This document shows, piece by piece, positions 1 to 8,800 of a stretch of 29,599 bases of DNA (its first letter is position 1; each line of letters begins with the position of its first letter). The notes beneath the pieces were generated by a model. That model saw only the letters and a program-made list of their open reading frames with translations, searched no databases and had not been told where the DNA came from. Source of the stretch: DATKKM01 sp036741795. GTDB taxonomy: Bacteria > Chloroflexota > Dehalococcoidia > SM23-28-2 > RBG-16-64-32. Location of the stretch: NCBI GenBank assembly GCA_036741795.1, contig DAINRO010000025.1, positions 1 through 29,599 of the forward strand, given 5' to 3'. The position numbers and the translations under genes were made by a program.

Positions 1-234
1 GCGATGGTCGAGGAGCGTATGAAGCACTCCGACGGCACAGAGTTCGACCAACAATGGGAGTCCGGCGCAGTCTGCATCGGCACCCCGGAGCGCGTCCGCA
101 ACGCGGTCCAGAAGTACGCCGACGCCGGCTGCGACCAGTTGATCCTCATGGTCCAGGCGGGCCGCATCTCCCACGAGAGCTGCATGCAAACCATCCGCCT
201 CTTCGGCGAGGAGATCATCCCAGCGTTCAAGTAG
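1..234 (+). CDS. LLM class flavin-dependent oxidoreductase, C-terminal fragment
   Basis: Only the last 77 residues lie in the window; the gene enters from the left in frame with base 1. The segment GTPERVRNAVQKYADAGCDQ followed by a helix ending EEIIPAF is the usual end of luciferase-like monooxygenases, which use FMN or F420 to oxidise small substrates in the cytoplasm. The last (beta-alpha)8 strand and helix are visible, but the cofactor-binding part is outside, so cofactor and substrate cannot be read. A strong hairpin follows 48 bases after the stop. The family call is fairly secure from this tail; anything finer is not. Confidence 0.8.
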   Translation, partial: AMVEERMKHSDGTEFDQQWESGAVCIGTPERVRNAVQKYADAGCDQLILMVQAGRISHESCMQTIRLFGEEIIPAFK

Positions 235-282
235 GCGCGTAACAACGACAACTTCACCCCCAAGTCCCACCCCCTGGGCAAA

Positions 283-310
283 GCGGCGGGCCGACCCTTC
301 GGCCCGCCGC
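283..310. terminator. Bidirectional terminator-like hairpin between convergent genes
   Basis: An 11-bp perfect GC stem (283-293 with 300-310) closes a six-base loop. A smaller CCGC/GCGG hairpin (311-314 with 321-324) follows. It lies between the stop of the LLM gene at 234 and the stop of the minus-strand PRC-barrel gene at 357. No long T-run is present on either side, so termination efficiency is uncertain. Confidence 0.65.
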
Positions 311-356
311 CCGCATTCTTGCGGGGCCACACTGGCACCCAGAAGGACCAGCGTGG

Positions 357-1019
357 CTAGTCTTCGTACTCTTCGAGCGCGTCGATCTGCTCGTCGGTGA
401 TGTCCACACGGACGATGCCTCCGAAGACCTCGGACACGTAGTCGATAGGCAGGATGATCTTGTCGCCCAGAACCTCGCCGCGGCGGACGACGATAGCCTC
501 GATCTCCTCGTCCTGTTCGTCCGCGAGCACATGCTCGACCTCGCCGATTTGCTCGTGGGGGTCGTTGCGCCAGACGGGAGCGTCGTTGAAAAGGTGGCGC
601 TCGAACTCGGCGCGGCGAAAGGCTTCCCGGTGCACGGGGACTCCGCCGATTGACGCGAACGACTGAGCGAGGGCAATGGCCACGTCGATGACTCCACGCC
701 GTTCCTTATCGGAAGCCTCTGGAGGTGGCGGCGGCGAGTAGTCGGCGAAGGACGGCATGTCCCGGAACTTCTCGCGGGTGATGTTGAGGACAACGCGATC
801 ATCCCGGGCGTCGGCCACATCCTCCACCGGAACGGCGATGAGATCGGGTGAGCCGAAGCCGGGCGCCGGGAAGTGAGGTCCGGCGTTGACGACGACGCGG
901 GTGATGGTTTCGTCCCGCCCGTCGAGGAGGACAGTGTGGAGCTTGCCGACTTCGTACCCGTCGGTGCTGAGCACTTCGGCGCCGTGCCGGAGGTTATCGA
1001 GCATCGCCATGTCAGGCAT
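357..1019 (-). CDS. PRC-barrel domain protein (two barrel repeats)
   Basis: A 220-residue soluble protein with no signal peptide or membrane segment. Residues about 10-60 (GAEVLSTDGYEVGKLHTVLL) form a PRC-barrel-like unit. Residues about 140-215 hold a second one, including IGEVEHVL and the strand-rich GEVLGDKIILPIDYVSEVF. A Pro-rich linker (SPPPPPE, about 95-101) and a helical stretch separate them. PRC barrels bind protein or RNA partners, as in the H subunit of photosynthetic reaction centres and RimM. The specific partner here is unknown. The start ATG has AAGGGGGA upstream and lies 5 bases after the stop of the enoyl-CoA hydratase gene, so the two form an operon. The acidic C-terminus (EEYED) is notable. 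Confidence 0.7.
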   Translation of the reverse strand: MPDMAMLDNLRHGAEVLSTDGYEVGKLHTVLLDGRDETITRVVVNAGPHFPAPGFGSPDLIAVPVEDVADARDDRVVLNITREKFRDMPSFADYSPPPPPEASDKERRGVIDVAIALAQSFASIGGVPVHREAFRRAEFERHLFNDAPVWRNDPHEQIGEVEHVLADEQDEEIEAIVVRRGEVLGDKIILPIDYVSEVFGGIVRVDITDEQIDALEEYED

Positions 1020-1024
1020 TGTGG

Positions 1025-1813
1025 TTATTCCCCCTTGTAGGCTGGCGCGCGCTTTTCGGCGAAGGCGCGCGGACCCTCACGGGCGTCAGCGGACGAGAAT
1101 ATCTTTCCGGTGAGTTGTGATTCGAGGCGAAGCCCGTCTTCGAGAGTCATCTCTCGGCCCTGCATCGCGGCTTGCTTGATTGCGCGGACCGCGAGGGGGC
1201 CACAGTCGAGTATTTTGCCTGCGACTTCTTCCGCGGTGGCAATAAGTTCGCCCGAAGGCACGACCCGAGAGACGAGGCCGAATCGCAGGGCGGTCTCCGC
1301 ATCGAAGCGGTCGCCGGTGAGGAGGAGTTCCATGGCGAAAGCGAGGGGGACGGCACGGGGAAGGCGCTGGGTGCCGCCCGCGCCAGGGATGATGGCGCGT
1401 TTTGGTTCCGGGAGGCCGAAAGTCGCATGGTCGGCGGCGATCCGGATGTCACAGCAAAGCGCGATCTCGAGGCCGCCGGCAAGGCAATAGCCGTTGATCG
1501 CGGCGATGATCGGCTTCCAGCACTCGAAGCCGCGGGTGATGCCGCCAAAGGGCACATTCATCGGTACTCCATCGCCGCCGCCTGACAGGGCCTTCGACAT
1601 CGCGACGAGGTCGGCACCAGCAGAGAAGGCCTGTTCTCCTGACCCGGTCAGGATCGCCACCCACAGTTCATCATCCGCCTTGTAGTCATCAAACACCTGC
1701 TTGAGTTCAGCGCTGGTGGCTGGGTCGATTGCATTGCGGCGATCAGGGCGATTGATGGTTACATAGGCGAGATGCCCCTTTTTTTCGTACAGAACGTTTT
1801 TGTACTCCGCCAT
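1025..1813 (-). CDS. Enoyl-CoA hydratase/isomerase (crotonase) family protein
   Basis: A 262-residue crotonase fold, the normal family length. The oxyanion-hole regions (AFSAGADL near 62-69 and NGYCLAGGLE near 107-116) and both expected catalytic glutamates, E116 and E136 (in FGLPEPKRAIIPGAGGTQRL), are present, so hydration of 2-enoyl-CoA is plausible. It would act in the cytoplasm in fatty-acid or aromatic-acid beta-oxidation; the chain-length preference cannot be read. The start is supported by a strong AAAGGAGG five bases before ATG. It is the first gene of a minus-strand pair with the PRC-barrel gene. It faces away from the RNA/small-protein unit at 1921-2217. Confidence 0.88.
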   Translation of the reverse strand: MAEYKNVLYEKKGHLAYVTINRPDRRNAIDPATSAELKQVFDDYKADDELWVAILTGSGEQAFSAGADLVAMSKALSGGGDGVPMNVPFGGITRGFECWKPIIAAINGYCLAGGLEIALCCDIRIAADHATFGLPEPKRAIIPGAGGTQRLPRAVPLAFAMELLLTGDRFDAETALRFGLVSRVVPSGELIATAEEVAGKILDCGPLAVRAIKQAAMQGREMTLEDGLRLESQLTGKIFSSADAREGPRAFAEKRAPAYKGE

Positions 1814-1920
1814 GCTTCCTCCTTTGGGCGCTGAACTGGCACGCCAAGTATATCGGCGGCCAGCTCCTCTGGCGAAAACGGAGGCCTCGAAACGGGGTCT
1901 TGCATTGCCTGTAATGGGTC

Positions 1921-1941
1921 AACCGCAGATGCGGTTATAGA
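1921..1941 (+). promoter_or_regulatory. Candidate -10 box with adjoining inverted repeat
   Basis: TATAGA at 1936-1941 places a predicted transcription start near 1947-1948, right at the 5' strand of the folded element beginning at 1946. A 16-base inverted repeat (AACCGC-AGAT-GCGGTT, 1921-1936) abuts the -10 box and occupies the spacer, where a repressor operator could sit. No good -35 is visible. Confidence 0.4.
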
Positions 1942-1945
1942 CACT

Positions 1946-2030
1946 GGAGGAGGTGCGGATCTCAGCAACCATCAGTTGCGGGGCTGATGGTGGTCCCATC
2001 CAGGGACCGGGGTGCGTGCCCACCTCCTCC
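1946..2030 (+). ncRNA. Candidate structured RNA or 5' leader (three-stem junction)
   Basis: Bases 1946-1955 (GGAGGAGGTG) pair perfectly over 10 bp with 2021-2030. Inside are an 8-bp hairpin (1968-1975 with 1984-1991, 8-base loop) and, immediately adjoining, a 6-bp hairpin (1992-1997 with 2003-2008, 5-base loop), which could stack coaxially. An alternative GCAAC/GTTGC pairing (1965-1969 with 1975-1979) excludes the first inner hairpin, leaving room for a switch. The right arm is CU-rich and the left arm resembles a Shine-Dalgarno sequence. I do not recognise a known riboswitch, SRP or 6S consensus. The element lies 37 bases before the small ORF at 2068, so it may be its leader or a free RNA. 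Confidence 0.45.
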
Positions 2031-2067
2031 GCATTTGCCGGAATAGCTAGTTCGATAGGGAGGAAAC

Positions 2068-2169
2068 GTGGACTGGCGCTACCGTATGCTGCGGCGCATA
2101 GCGGTCACGGGGCTTTACGTGACCCTGTTCGCGTACGCGGTCTTGATCGGTATTTCCGGCCGAATATAG
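2068..2169 (+). CDS. Small single-pass membrane protein, 33 residues, unrecognised
   Basis: A GTG start is preceded by AGGGAGG with about four bases of spacing, the best ribosome-binding site in this part of the window. The product opens with a strongly basic segment (MDWRYRMLRR) followed by about 19 hydrophobic residues (IAVTGLYVTLFAYAVLIGI) and a short SGRI tail. This is a single transmembrane helix with a positive, inside N-terminus and no signal-peptidase site. The size and shape suggest a regulatory or toxin-like membrane peptide, but no family is recognised and no function is claimed. It lies between the folded element at 1946-2030 and the hairpin at 2194-2217, which together look like one transcription unit. 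It is easily missed because it is under 60 codons. Confidence 0.55.
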   Translation: MDWRYRMLRRIAVTGLYVTLFAYAVLIGISGRI

Positions 2170-2193
2170 CTCTCAACGGGGGTGCGTGATGAG

Positions 2194-2217
2194 GAGGCCC
2201 TTCGTACGAAGGGCCTC
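2194..2217. terminator. Perfect 24-bp palindrome, likely bidirectional terminator
   Basis: GAGGCCCTTCGT is followed directly by its exact reverse complement. As RNA this folds into a strong stem with a very tight loop on either strand. It sits 24 bases after the small membrane ORF and 8 bases beyond the stop of the minus-strand methyltransferase, between convergent genes. T-runs are poor, so a protein-binding palindrome is the alternative. Confidence 0.65.
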
Positions 2218-2225
2218 TCGCCCTT

Positions 2226-3014
2226 TCAGCACGGACGATTAGCCCAGATATCGAGGCGAGTGTAGTCGGCCACGAATGGCGCTCCCTGGCGTTCGATAAT
2301 CTCGGCGACGACGTCGCTGAGAAAGGGCTGCCCAAGATCGTCCGGGAGAACCTCCACCTGCTGTTGGAGTATCACGGTGCGTAAGTAGAGCGACGCATCG
2401 TCGGGATTGTCGAAAGGGACCGGCGAATCGAACAGGTTGCCTTTGACGTCAGTCCAGCCACATTCGTTCATGGATTCCGTCACCTCGCCTGGTGTGCGAT
2501 ATTTCCGCGGGTCCATCGGCTTCGCAATGAACTGGCTGTAGGGGTCGCGGGCTTCCACGGCGCGAGTGGCTTCCATCAAATGGTCTATGTTCCCGGCGCC
2601 GCCGCACTGGGCGCGGAATCTTCCGCCGGGTTTGGCGGCACGGAACAGGCAAGTGAAGAGCGCTTCGTCGTCTGGAATCCAGTGGAGCACGGCGTTGGAA
2701 AACACGACATCCACCTGCTCCGGTAAGGAAAAGTCCGTGAGGCTCGCCAGGATCGGAGTGACGTTCTGAATGCCACGTTCCTGAACAGCTGAAGACAGTT
2801 GCTCAATCATCTGAGGGGAATTGTCGACGGCGTAGATCTTTCCGTTGGGGAGTCGTTCCAGGAGATCGAACGTGACGGAGCCTGAGCCACAGCCTGCATC
2901 CAGCACTGTCTCGTCGCCTGCGAGGGCCAGGTCCTGGATAAGCTGTTGCGCCCACCGGCGCATTGGTGTGCCGATCCGCTCGTAAACTTCGGCGTCCCAG
3001 TAGGTGCGGGTCAC
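2226..3014 (-). CDS. Class I SAM-dependent methyltransferase (trans-aconitate methyltransferase-like)
   Basis: 262 residues. The SAM-binding motif I is VLDAGCGSGS at 37-46, followed by an acidic end of strand 2 (YAVDNSPQMI). A later motif, VVFSNAVLHWIPDDEALF, is shared with the Tam/biotin-synthesis methyltransferase group. The order of motifs and length fit a small-molecule O-methyltransferase in the cytoplasm, but the substrate cannot be read. The GTG start overlaps the stop of the upstream crotonase in GTGA, so translation is coupled and the two genes are one operon. That pairing suggests a carboxylic acid or its CoA ester as substrate, which is inference only. Confidence 0.8.
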   Translation of the reverse strand: MTRTYWDAEVYERIGTPMRRWAQQLIQDLALAGDETVLDAGCGSGSVTFDLLERLPNGKIYAVDNSPQMIEQLSSAVQERGIQNVTPILASLTDFSLPEQVDVVFSNAVLHWIPDDEALFTCLFRAAKPGGRFRAQCGGAGNIDHLMEATRAVEARDPYSQFIAKPMDPRKYRTPGEVTESMNECGWTDVKGNLFDSPVPFDNPDDASLYLRTVILQQQVEVLPDDLGQPFLSDVVAEIIERQGAPFVADYTRLDIWANRPC

Positions 3015-3793
3015 TCGGCCCGCCCCTCCTTCTCGAGCCGCGCTGCCCGCTGAGCGACAAGCCGGGCATAGAGGAGGAGGTCGCCATCGCTGTAGGAGAC
3101 CTGCCCGAGCTCCGAGCCCTTGCGGATAGCACGCATCGTTGCCTTCGTCAGGGCCACGGGAAGGGCGGGCTGCGCGACGATCTTCCTCGCGATTTCTGTC
3201 GCCCTTGCGGCTGCGTCTCCATCGTCAACCAGGTGCGTCACGAGGCCGTATTCGTGTGCCCTTTCTGCGTTGAATCGCTCGCACGTCACGGTGAGTTCGA
3301 GCGCGCGGGAGTGGCCCATCTCGCGAGCCAGGCGCGGGAGGGCGTTCCAGCCGAGCGGTAGCCCGAGTTCGACTTCCGGGATCGAGAACCAGGCCGATCG
3401 CTGCGCCACCCGAATGTCGCAACACGCCGCAAGCACAAGGCCGCCACCAATGGCGTAGCCATGGACGGCGGCGATGGTGACCTGGTTCAGGCCATCAATC
3501 GCGTCCGAGGTTCGGCCACCAACGCCCGAAATGTCACGGACCGCTAGTTCGTTGGCGGAGCCCGGGATTCGCCATTCGCTTGTGTCGGCACCGGACGAGA
3601 AGCAGTCGCCGTTGCCTGAGAACACGATCACGCGGGAATCAAAGTCAGCGTTCAGAGCCTGGCACAGGGACTGCAGTTCGTCGTGCATACGGCGGTTGAT
3701 GGCGTTCTTCTTCTCCGGGCGGTTGAAGCGAACAAAGACAATGCCACCGTCCTGTTGGACATCAAGGGTTTCGAACGAAGAGGGAATCGGCAT
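3011..3793 (-). CDS. Crotonase-family protein lacking one catalytic glutamate
   Basis: 260 residues with a complete crotonase fold: FNRPEKKNAI near 23-32, an oxyanion-hole segment CFSSGADTS near 64-72, and HGYAIGGGLVLAACCDIRVA near 111-130. The first hydratase glutamate is replaced by V120, while E140 (SIPEVELGLP) is kept. A single acid fits isomerase, hydrolase or other crotonase reactions better than classic hydration. The ATG has no Shine-Dalgarno. Instead TATGCT ends exactly six bases upstream (minus strand 3805-3800), giving a leaderless-type start. It leads the operon with the methyltransferase, overlapping it by four bases. Confidence 0.83.
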   Translation of the reverse strand: MPIPSSFETLDVQQDGGIVFVRFNRPEKKNAINRRMHDELQSLCQALNADFDSRVIVFSGNGDCFSSGADTSEWRIPGSANELAVRDISGVGGRTSDAIDGLNQVTIAAVHGYAIGGGLVLAACCDIRVAQRSAWFSIPEVELGLPLGWNALPRLAREMGHSRALELTVTCERFNAERAHEYGLVTHLVDDGDAAARATEIARKIVAQPALPVALTKATMRAIRKGSELGQVSYSDGDLLLYARLVAQRAARLEKEGRAE

Positions 3794-3799
3794 GAGAGC

Positions 3800-3805
3800 A
3801 GCATA
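3800..3805 (-). promoter_or_regulatory. -10 box TATGCT for a leaderless-type start
   Basis: On the minus strand TATGCT is followed by six bases and then the ATG of the crotonase at 3793, so the predicted transcript starts at the initiation codon. No Shine-Dalgarno or clear -35 is present. Confidence 0.5.
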
Positions 3806-3839
3806 GCGGAGGCGCCGGATGGCAACCAGCGCGTGCCTG

Positions 3840-3845
3840 TATGAT
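3840..3845 (+). promoter_or_regulatory. -10 box TATGAT upstream of glgE
   Basis: TATGAT at 3840-3845 predicts a transcript start near 3852, ten bases before the ATG at 3862. The earlier in-frame ATG at 3841 lies inside this box and would be upstream of the transcript. The divergent crotonase promoter at 3800-3805 is only 35 bases away. Confidence 0.4.
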
Positions 3846-3861
3846 TGTCGTAACCGCGGCT

Positions 3862-5892
3862 ATGACCTCCAGAACATCCTCATCCCGCCAGCCTGGAGCC
3901 AGCATTTCACGCCCAGTCGATACTCAGTCAGTCAGCCCCGTAATTATCGAGGGCGTCAGACCCCGCGTTGATGAGGGCCGGTATCCCGCCAACGGGACGG
4001 TGGGCGAACCAGTCGTGGTTGAGGCAGATATTTACTCGCACGGCCACGATGAGCTGGCGGTGGACCTGCTTTACAAGCGTGAAGAGGAGTCCACCTGGCA
4101 GGTGGCTCCCATGGAACTGGCGGACTTCGAGGGGGACCACTGGCGTGGCGAATTCCCGGCCGAGGAGCGTGGAACCTATGTTTTTACGCTGCAGGCATGG
4201 GTCGATCATTTCGCGACGTGGAAGCGCAATTTCGCCCTGAAAGCTAAGGCGGGTCAGGCATCGAAACTCGATCTGGACATCGGCGCTGGCCTCCTGGAAA
4301 CGGCATCAAGAAATTCCAAGGGAGAAGCAGCACGACGTCTCAGCCTCGCCGCACAAGAAATGAAAGCTGTTCAAAAGGTCGATACTTTCAAGGTTGCCCG
4401 TGATGTCGCCAAGATAGCGCGCCGGCACAGGGACGCTCAGGCCGTCGCGAAGTACGAGCAAAACCTAAGAGTGCTGGTTGAGCGGAAACGGGCGGCATTC
4501 AGCACGTGGTACGAGATGTTTCCTCGGTCAGCATCGCCTGACCCAGACCGGCCCGGAACCTTCGCTGACGTGGAGGCGCGGCTGCCTTATGTGCGAGGCA
4601 TGGGTTTCGACGTGCTGTACTTACCGCCTATTCATCCCATCGGCGCGGCGTTCCGGAAGGGAGTAAACAACAGCCTCACGGCGGTTCCCGGCGATCCCGG
4701 AAGCCCCTGGGCAATTGGGTCGAAAGCGGGCGGGCATAAGGCGATCAACCGTGACCTGGGGACGCTGGCCGACTTCCGCCACCTGGTGAAGGCCGCCCGG
4801 GAGATGGACCTCGAAGTTGCGCTTGATATCGCCTTTCAGTGTTCCCCGGACCATCCCTACGTTAGGGAGCATCCCGAGTGGTTCAAGATGCGCCCTGATG
4901 GAAGCATCCAATACGCCGAGAACCCTCCGAAAAAGTACCAGGATGTCTATCCGTTCGACTGGGACACGCCTGACTGGCAGGCGATGTGGGAAGAACTCAA
5001 GAGCGTCTTCCTCTACTGGGTAGATCAGGGGGTGAAGATTTTCCGCGTCGACAACCCCCACACGAAGCCGTTCGCTTTCTGGGAATGGTGCATCCACGAA
5101 GTGCGCAGCGTGGACCCCGACGTCATTTTCCTCGCCGAAGCGTTTACCCGATTGAGAGTTATGTATCGCTTATCCCAGGTTGGGTTCACCCAGTCGTACT
5201 CCTACTTTCCGTGGAAGATCAATAAGGCTGAACTCACTGAATACTTTAGCGAGGTATCGACGCCTCCGGTCGTTGATTTCTTCCGGGCCAGCAACTGGCC
5301 GAACACGCCAGATATTCTCACCCGACAGATGCGGGCCGGCCTCCGTTCGACATTCATCTTGCGGCTGGTGCTAGCAGCGACGCTCTCCCCGAACTATGGG
5401 ATTTACGGCCCGACCTACGAGCTAACGGAGCACCTGGCACTGGAGGAAGGCAGCGACGAATACCTCAACTCGGAGAAGTACGAGATCCGCCACTGGGACG
5501 TCGACCGGACGGATAGCCTTCGTGGCTTGATCACGGCGCTCAACCGCGCACGGCATGATAACCCAGCACTTCAGTCAAGCACGGGACTGCGCTTCCACGA
5601 AATCGCCAATCCGAAGCTGATCGCGTACTCGAGGACAAGCCCGGACGGAAGTAACGTCGTTCTTGGTGTTGTGAACCTCGATCCTAAGAGCGCCCAGTCC
5701 GGGTATCTGAAGATCGTGCCTTCAGAACTCGGTCTGAAGCGCGCGAGGCAAGAATTCGACGTGTGCGATCTCCTCTCGGGAGAGACCAGCACGTGGCGTG
5801 GGCCGGCACAGAAGGTCAGGCTCGACCCGGCGGAGAGCCCAGCCATGTTGCTAAGGGTGTCACTCCCTTCCTCTTCGAGGGGAACCGCCTAG
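3862..5892 (+). CDS. glgE: Alpha-1,4-glucan:maltose-1-phosphate maltosyltransferase
   Basis: 676 residues, normal for GlgE (GH13 subfamily 3). It transfers maltose from maltose-1-phosphate to the non-reducing end of alpha-1,4-glucans in the cytoplasm. In order are a beta-sandwich N domain (about 30-125), a helical insert (about 130-215) and the TIM barrel with a C-terminal beta domain. The nucleophile D397 (FRVDNPHTKP), acid/base E426 (FLAEAF) and transition-state D484 (NTPDIL) align with D394, E423 and D480 of the Streptomyces enzyme. HTKP after the nucleophile is a GlgE hallmark. The start at 3862 is chosen because the earlier ATG overlaps a -10 box. The stop overlaps by one base the GTG of the TreS-maltokinase gene that makes its substrate. 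No glgB branching enzyme is nearby. Confidence 0.93.
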   Translation: MTSRTSSSRQPGASISRPVDTQSVSPVIIEGVRPRVDEGRYPANGTVGEPVVVEADIYSHGHDELAVDLLYKREEESTWQVAPMELADFEGDHWRGEFPAEERGTYVFTLQAWVDHFATWKRNFALKAKAGQASKLDLDIGAGLLETASRNSKGEAARRLSLAAQEMKAVQKVDTFKVARDVAKIARRHRDAQAVAKYEQNLRVLVERKRAAFSTWYEMFPRSASPDPDRPGTFADVEARLPYVRGMGFDVLYLPPIHPIGAAFRKGVNNSLTAVPGDPGSPWAIGSKAGGHKAINRDLGTLADFRHLVKAAREMDLEVALDIAFQCSPDHPYVREHPEWFKMRPDGSIQYAENPPKKYQDVYPFDWDTPDWQAMWEELKSVFLYWVDQGVKIFRVDNPHTKPFAFWEWCIHEVRSVDPDVIFLAEAFTRLRVMYRLSQVGFTQSYSYFPWKINKAELTEYFSEVSTPPVVDFFRASNWPNTPDILTRQMRAGLRSTFILRLVLAATLSPNYGIYGPTYELTEHLALEEGSDEYLNSEKYEIRHWDVDRTDSLRGLITALNRARHDNPALQSSTGLRFHEIANPKLIAYSRTSPDGSNVVLGVVNLDPKSAQSGYLKIVPSELGLKRARQEFDVCDLLSGETSTWRGPAQKVRLDPAESPAMLLRVSLPSSSRGTA

Positions 5893-8800
5893 TGGCCGTT
5901 CAAGAGCAGCACCGGAGTGATGCACAGAGGGTGGAGGATGATGCGCTCTGGTACAAGGACGCGATCATCTACCAGGTACACGTCCGTTCGTTCCATGACA
6001 GTAACGGCGACGGCGTGGGCGATTTTGCGGGGTTGACCGAAAAGCTGGACTACCTCCAGGACCTCGGGGTGACGGCGGTTTGGCTTCTTCCCTTCTACCC
6101 GTCGCCGGGGCGCGACGATGGCTACGATATCGCCGACTACACTGGCGTGAACCCGGCCTTTGGCTCGATGAAGGACTTCCAGTCGTTCCTGAAGCAGGCG
6201 CGCCGGCGGGGTCTCAGGGTGATCACCGAGCTGGTGCTGAACCACACCTCGGACGATCACAGGTGGTTTCAGACGGCGCGAAGGTCACCGGAGGGCAGCC
6301 CTGAGCGTGACTTCTATGTTTGGAGTGACTCCCCGGACAAATATCGATCGGCGCGGATCATTTTCGGGGACTTCGAATCGTCCAACTGGGCGTGGGACTC
6401 TGTCGCGCACTCGTACTACTGGCACCGCTTCTACTCCCATCAGCCCGACCTCAACTTCGAGAATCCCGCGGTGCGAGCCGAGTTGCTGGATGTGGTTGAT
6501 TTCTGGCTGAAGGCCGGGGTGGATGGCTTGCGGCTCGACGCCGTACCCTACCTCTTCGAGCGCGAGGGCACGAGTTCCGAAAACCTGCCGGAGACGCACG
6601 AATTCCTGCGGGAGCTAAGGCGCCATGTTGACGAAAGGTTTTCGGACCGAATGCTGCTGGCCGAAGCAAACCAGTGGCCAGACGACGCGGCTTCATATTT
6701 CGGCGACGGCGACGAATGCCATATGAACTTTAATTTCCCTCTGATGCCTCGCCTGTTCATGTCGGTCCATATGGAGGACCGCTTCCCCATAATCGACATC
6801 CTCTCGCAGACACCGCCTATACCTGAAGGCTGCCAATGGGCCACGTTCCTCCGGAACCATGATGAGTTGACCCTTGAAATGGTCACCGATGAGGACCGGG
6901 ACTACATGTACCGGCACTACGCGCAGGACACTCAGGCACGCATCAACCTGGGGATACGCAGGCGGCTCGCGCCACTGCTCGCCAACAACCGGCGGCGGAT
7001 GGAGCTAATGAACGGTCTCCTCTTCTCCTTGCCGGGGACGCCGGTGCTTTATTACGGCGACGAAATCGGCATGGGCGACAACATCTACCTGGGAGACCGC
7101 AACGGAGTGCGGACGCCGATGCAATGGAGCGCAGACCGGAACGCGGGCTTCTCGAGGGGCAATCCGCAACGGCTCTACATGCCGGTCATTGTCGATCCGG
7201 AGTACCACTACGAAACGGTCAATGTCGAAGCGCAGCAGAACAACTCCCACTCGCTTCTCTGGTGGATGAAACGGCTAATCGCGCTGAGGAAACGCTACAA
7301 GGCATTTAGCCGCGGCGCCATCAAGTTCCTGTATCCGGAAAACCGGAAGGTGCTGGCCTTCACGAGGCAATACGGCGACGAAATCATTCTTGTTGTCGCC
7401 AACATGTCAAGGTTCGCGCAGTACGTTGAACTGGACCTTGCGGAGTTCAAGGGCGATACACCGATCGAGTTATTTGGCCGCAACGAGTTTCCCCGGATCG
7501 GAGACCTGCCTTACTTCATCACGCTCGGGCCACACGCGTTCTATTGGTTCGAGCTGCGGAGCGAGAACAACAACAATGCCGAAGCCGAGGTGCGCTCGCT
7601 GAGCGTGAGCGGCGAATGGGATCAGTTGCTAACGGGACACATGAAGCCACTGTTCGAATCCGTGCTGCCATCGTTTCTGCGGCGACAGCGGTGGTTTGGA
7701 GGTAAGGCCCGAAGTATGCAGTCCTGCCGAATCGTGGATTCGTTCCGGATTCCCACAGAAGGGAAGCTGGACGCCCATCTCACGGTCCTGAGGATCGACT
7801 ACATCGAGGGTGAGCCAGAATCCTACATCGTGCCTATCGCCTTCGCTTCGGGAGGCAACCTCAACCGTATTCTGCGCGAGCATCCCAATTCGTTCATCGT
7901 GTCTGTGGAGAGTGCTGGCTTCGGCCAGTCGGGCACTGTGTATGAAGCAACCGCAGACAACGACTTCCTGATGGCCATCATGGACCTCATCTGGCGCCGA
8001 AAAAAGTTGCGCGGACAATCCGGCTCCCTCCTCGCTATGCCCACGGACGAACTACGCGGACTCCGCGGCGGGGCGGGCGGAATTGAGCCCTGGATCGTTC
8101 GGGCCGAACAGTCAAACACATCGATCGCCTATGGCGAGAAACTGATCCTTAAGCTTGTGCGCCGCCCGGACCCCGGAACCAACCCGGACCTCGAAATTGG
8201 CCAATTCCTCAACCGCCACGCGCCGGAGGTAAGCACTCCGAGAATCGCCGGGTACATGGAATGGCAACAGGGTCGCTCCGAGGCATCTACGGTCGCGGTG
8301 CTACAGGAATATGTGAAAAACGAGGGAGACGCATGGGACCTGACCACCGACTCCCTGACAACGTATTTCGAGGAGGTAATGTCGGCGGTAGGGACGAAAC
8401 TGACGCCGGCTCCCATCCCGAGCGGGCCGATTACGAGCCTTGTTGGCCAGGAGCCAGACGAACCCCCGGAGAGTCTTATGAACTATCGGAGGTCGGCGGA
8501 ACTCCTGGGGCAACGTACGGGTGAACTACATGTTGCCCTGTCCTCGAAGGTGGACGAGGCTGCGTTTCGCCCGGAGCCCATGTCGCCTTTCTATCAGCGG
8601 TCGATGTACCAGGGCATGCGGGGAACAATGTCGCGGATCATACCCTCGTTGCGGCGACAGTTGTCCTCATTGGACAGTGACACTAGAGAGGTTGCGCAAC
8701 AGGTGATTTCCCGCGAAGAGGAGTTAGTTGGTCGGTTCCGTGCGCTGGTCGACCAGCCCATGACCGGCTCACGGATTCGCGTTCATGGTGATTATCACCT

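Noticed and set aside
1953..2189. 78-codon frame on the plus strand across the RNA element
   Set aside because: No ribosome site and no protein-like pattern; base-paired stems and the small frame at 2068 explain the region better.
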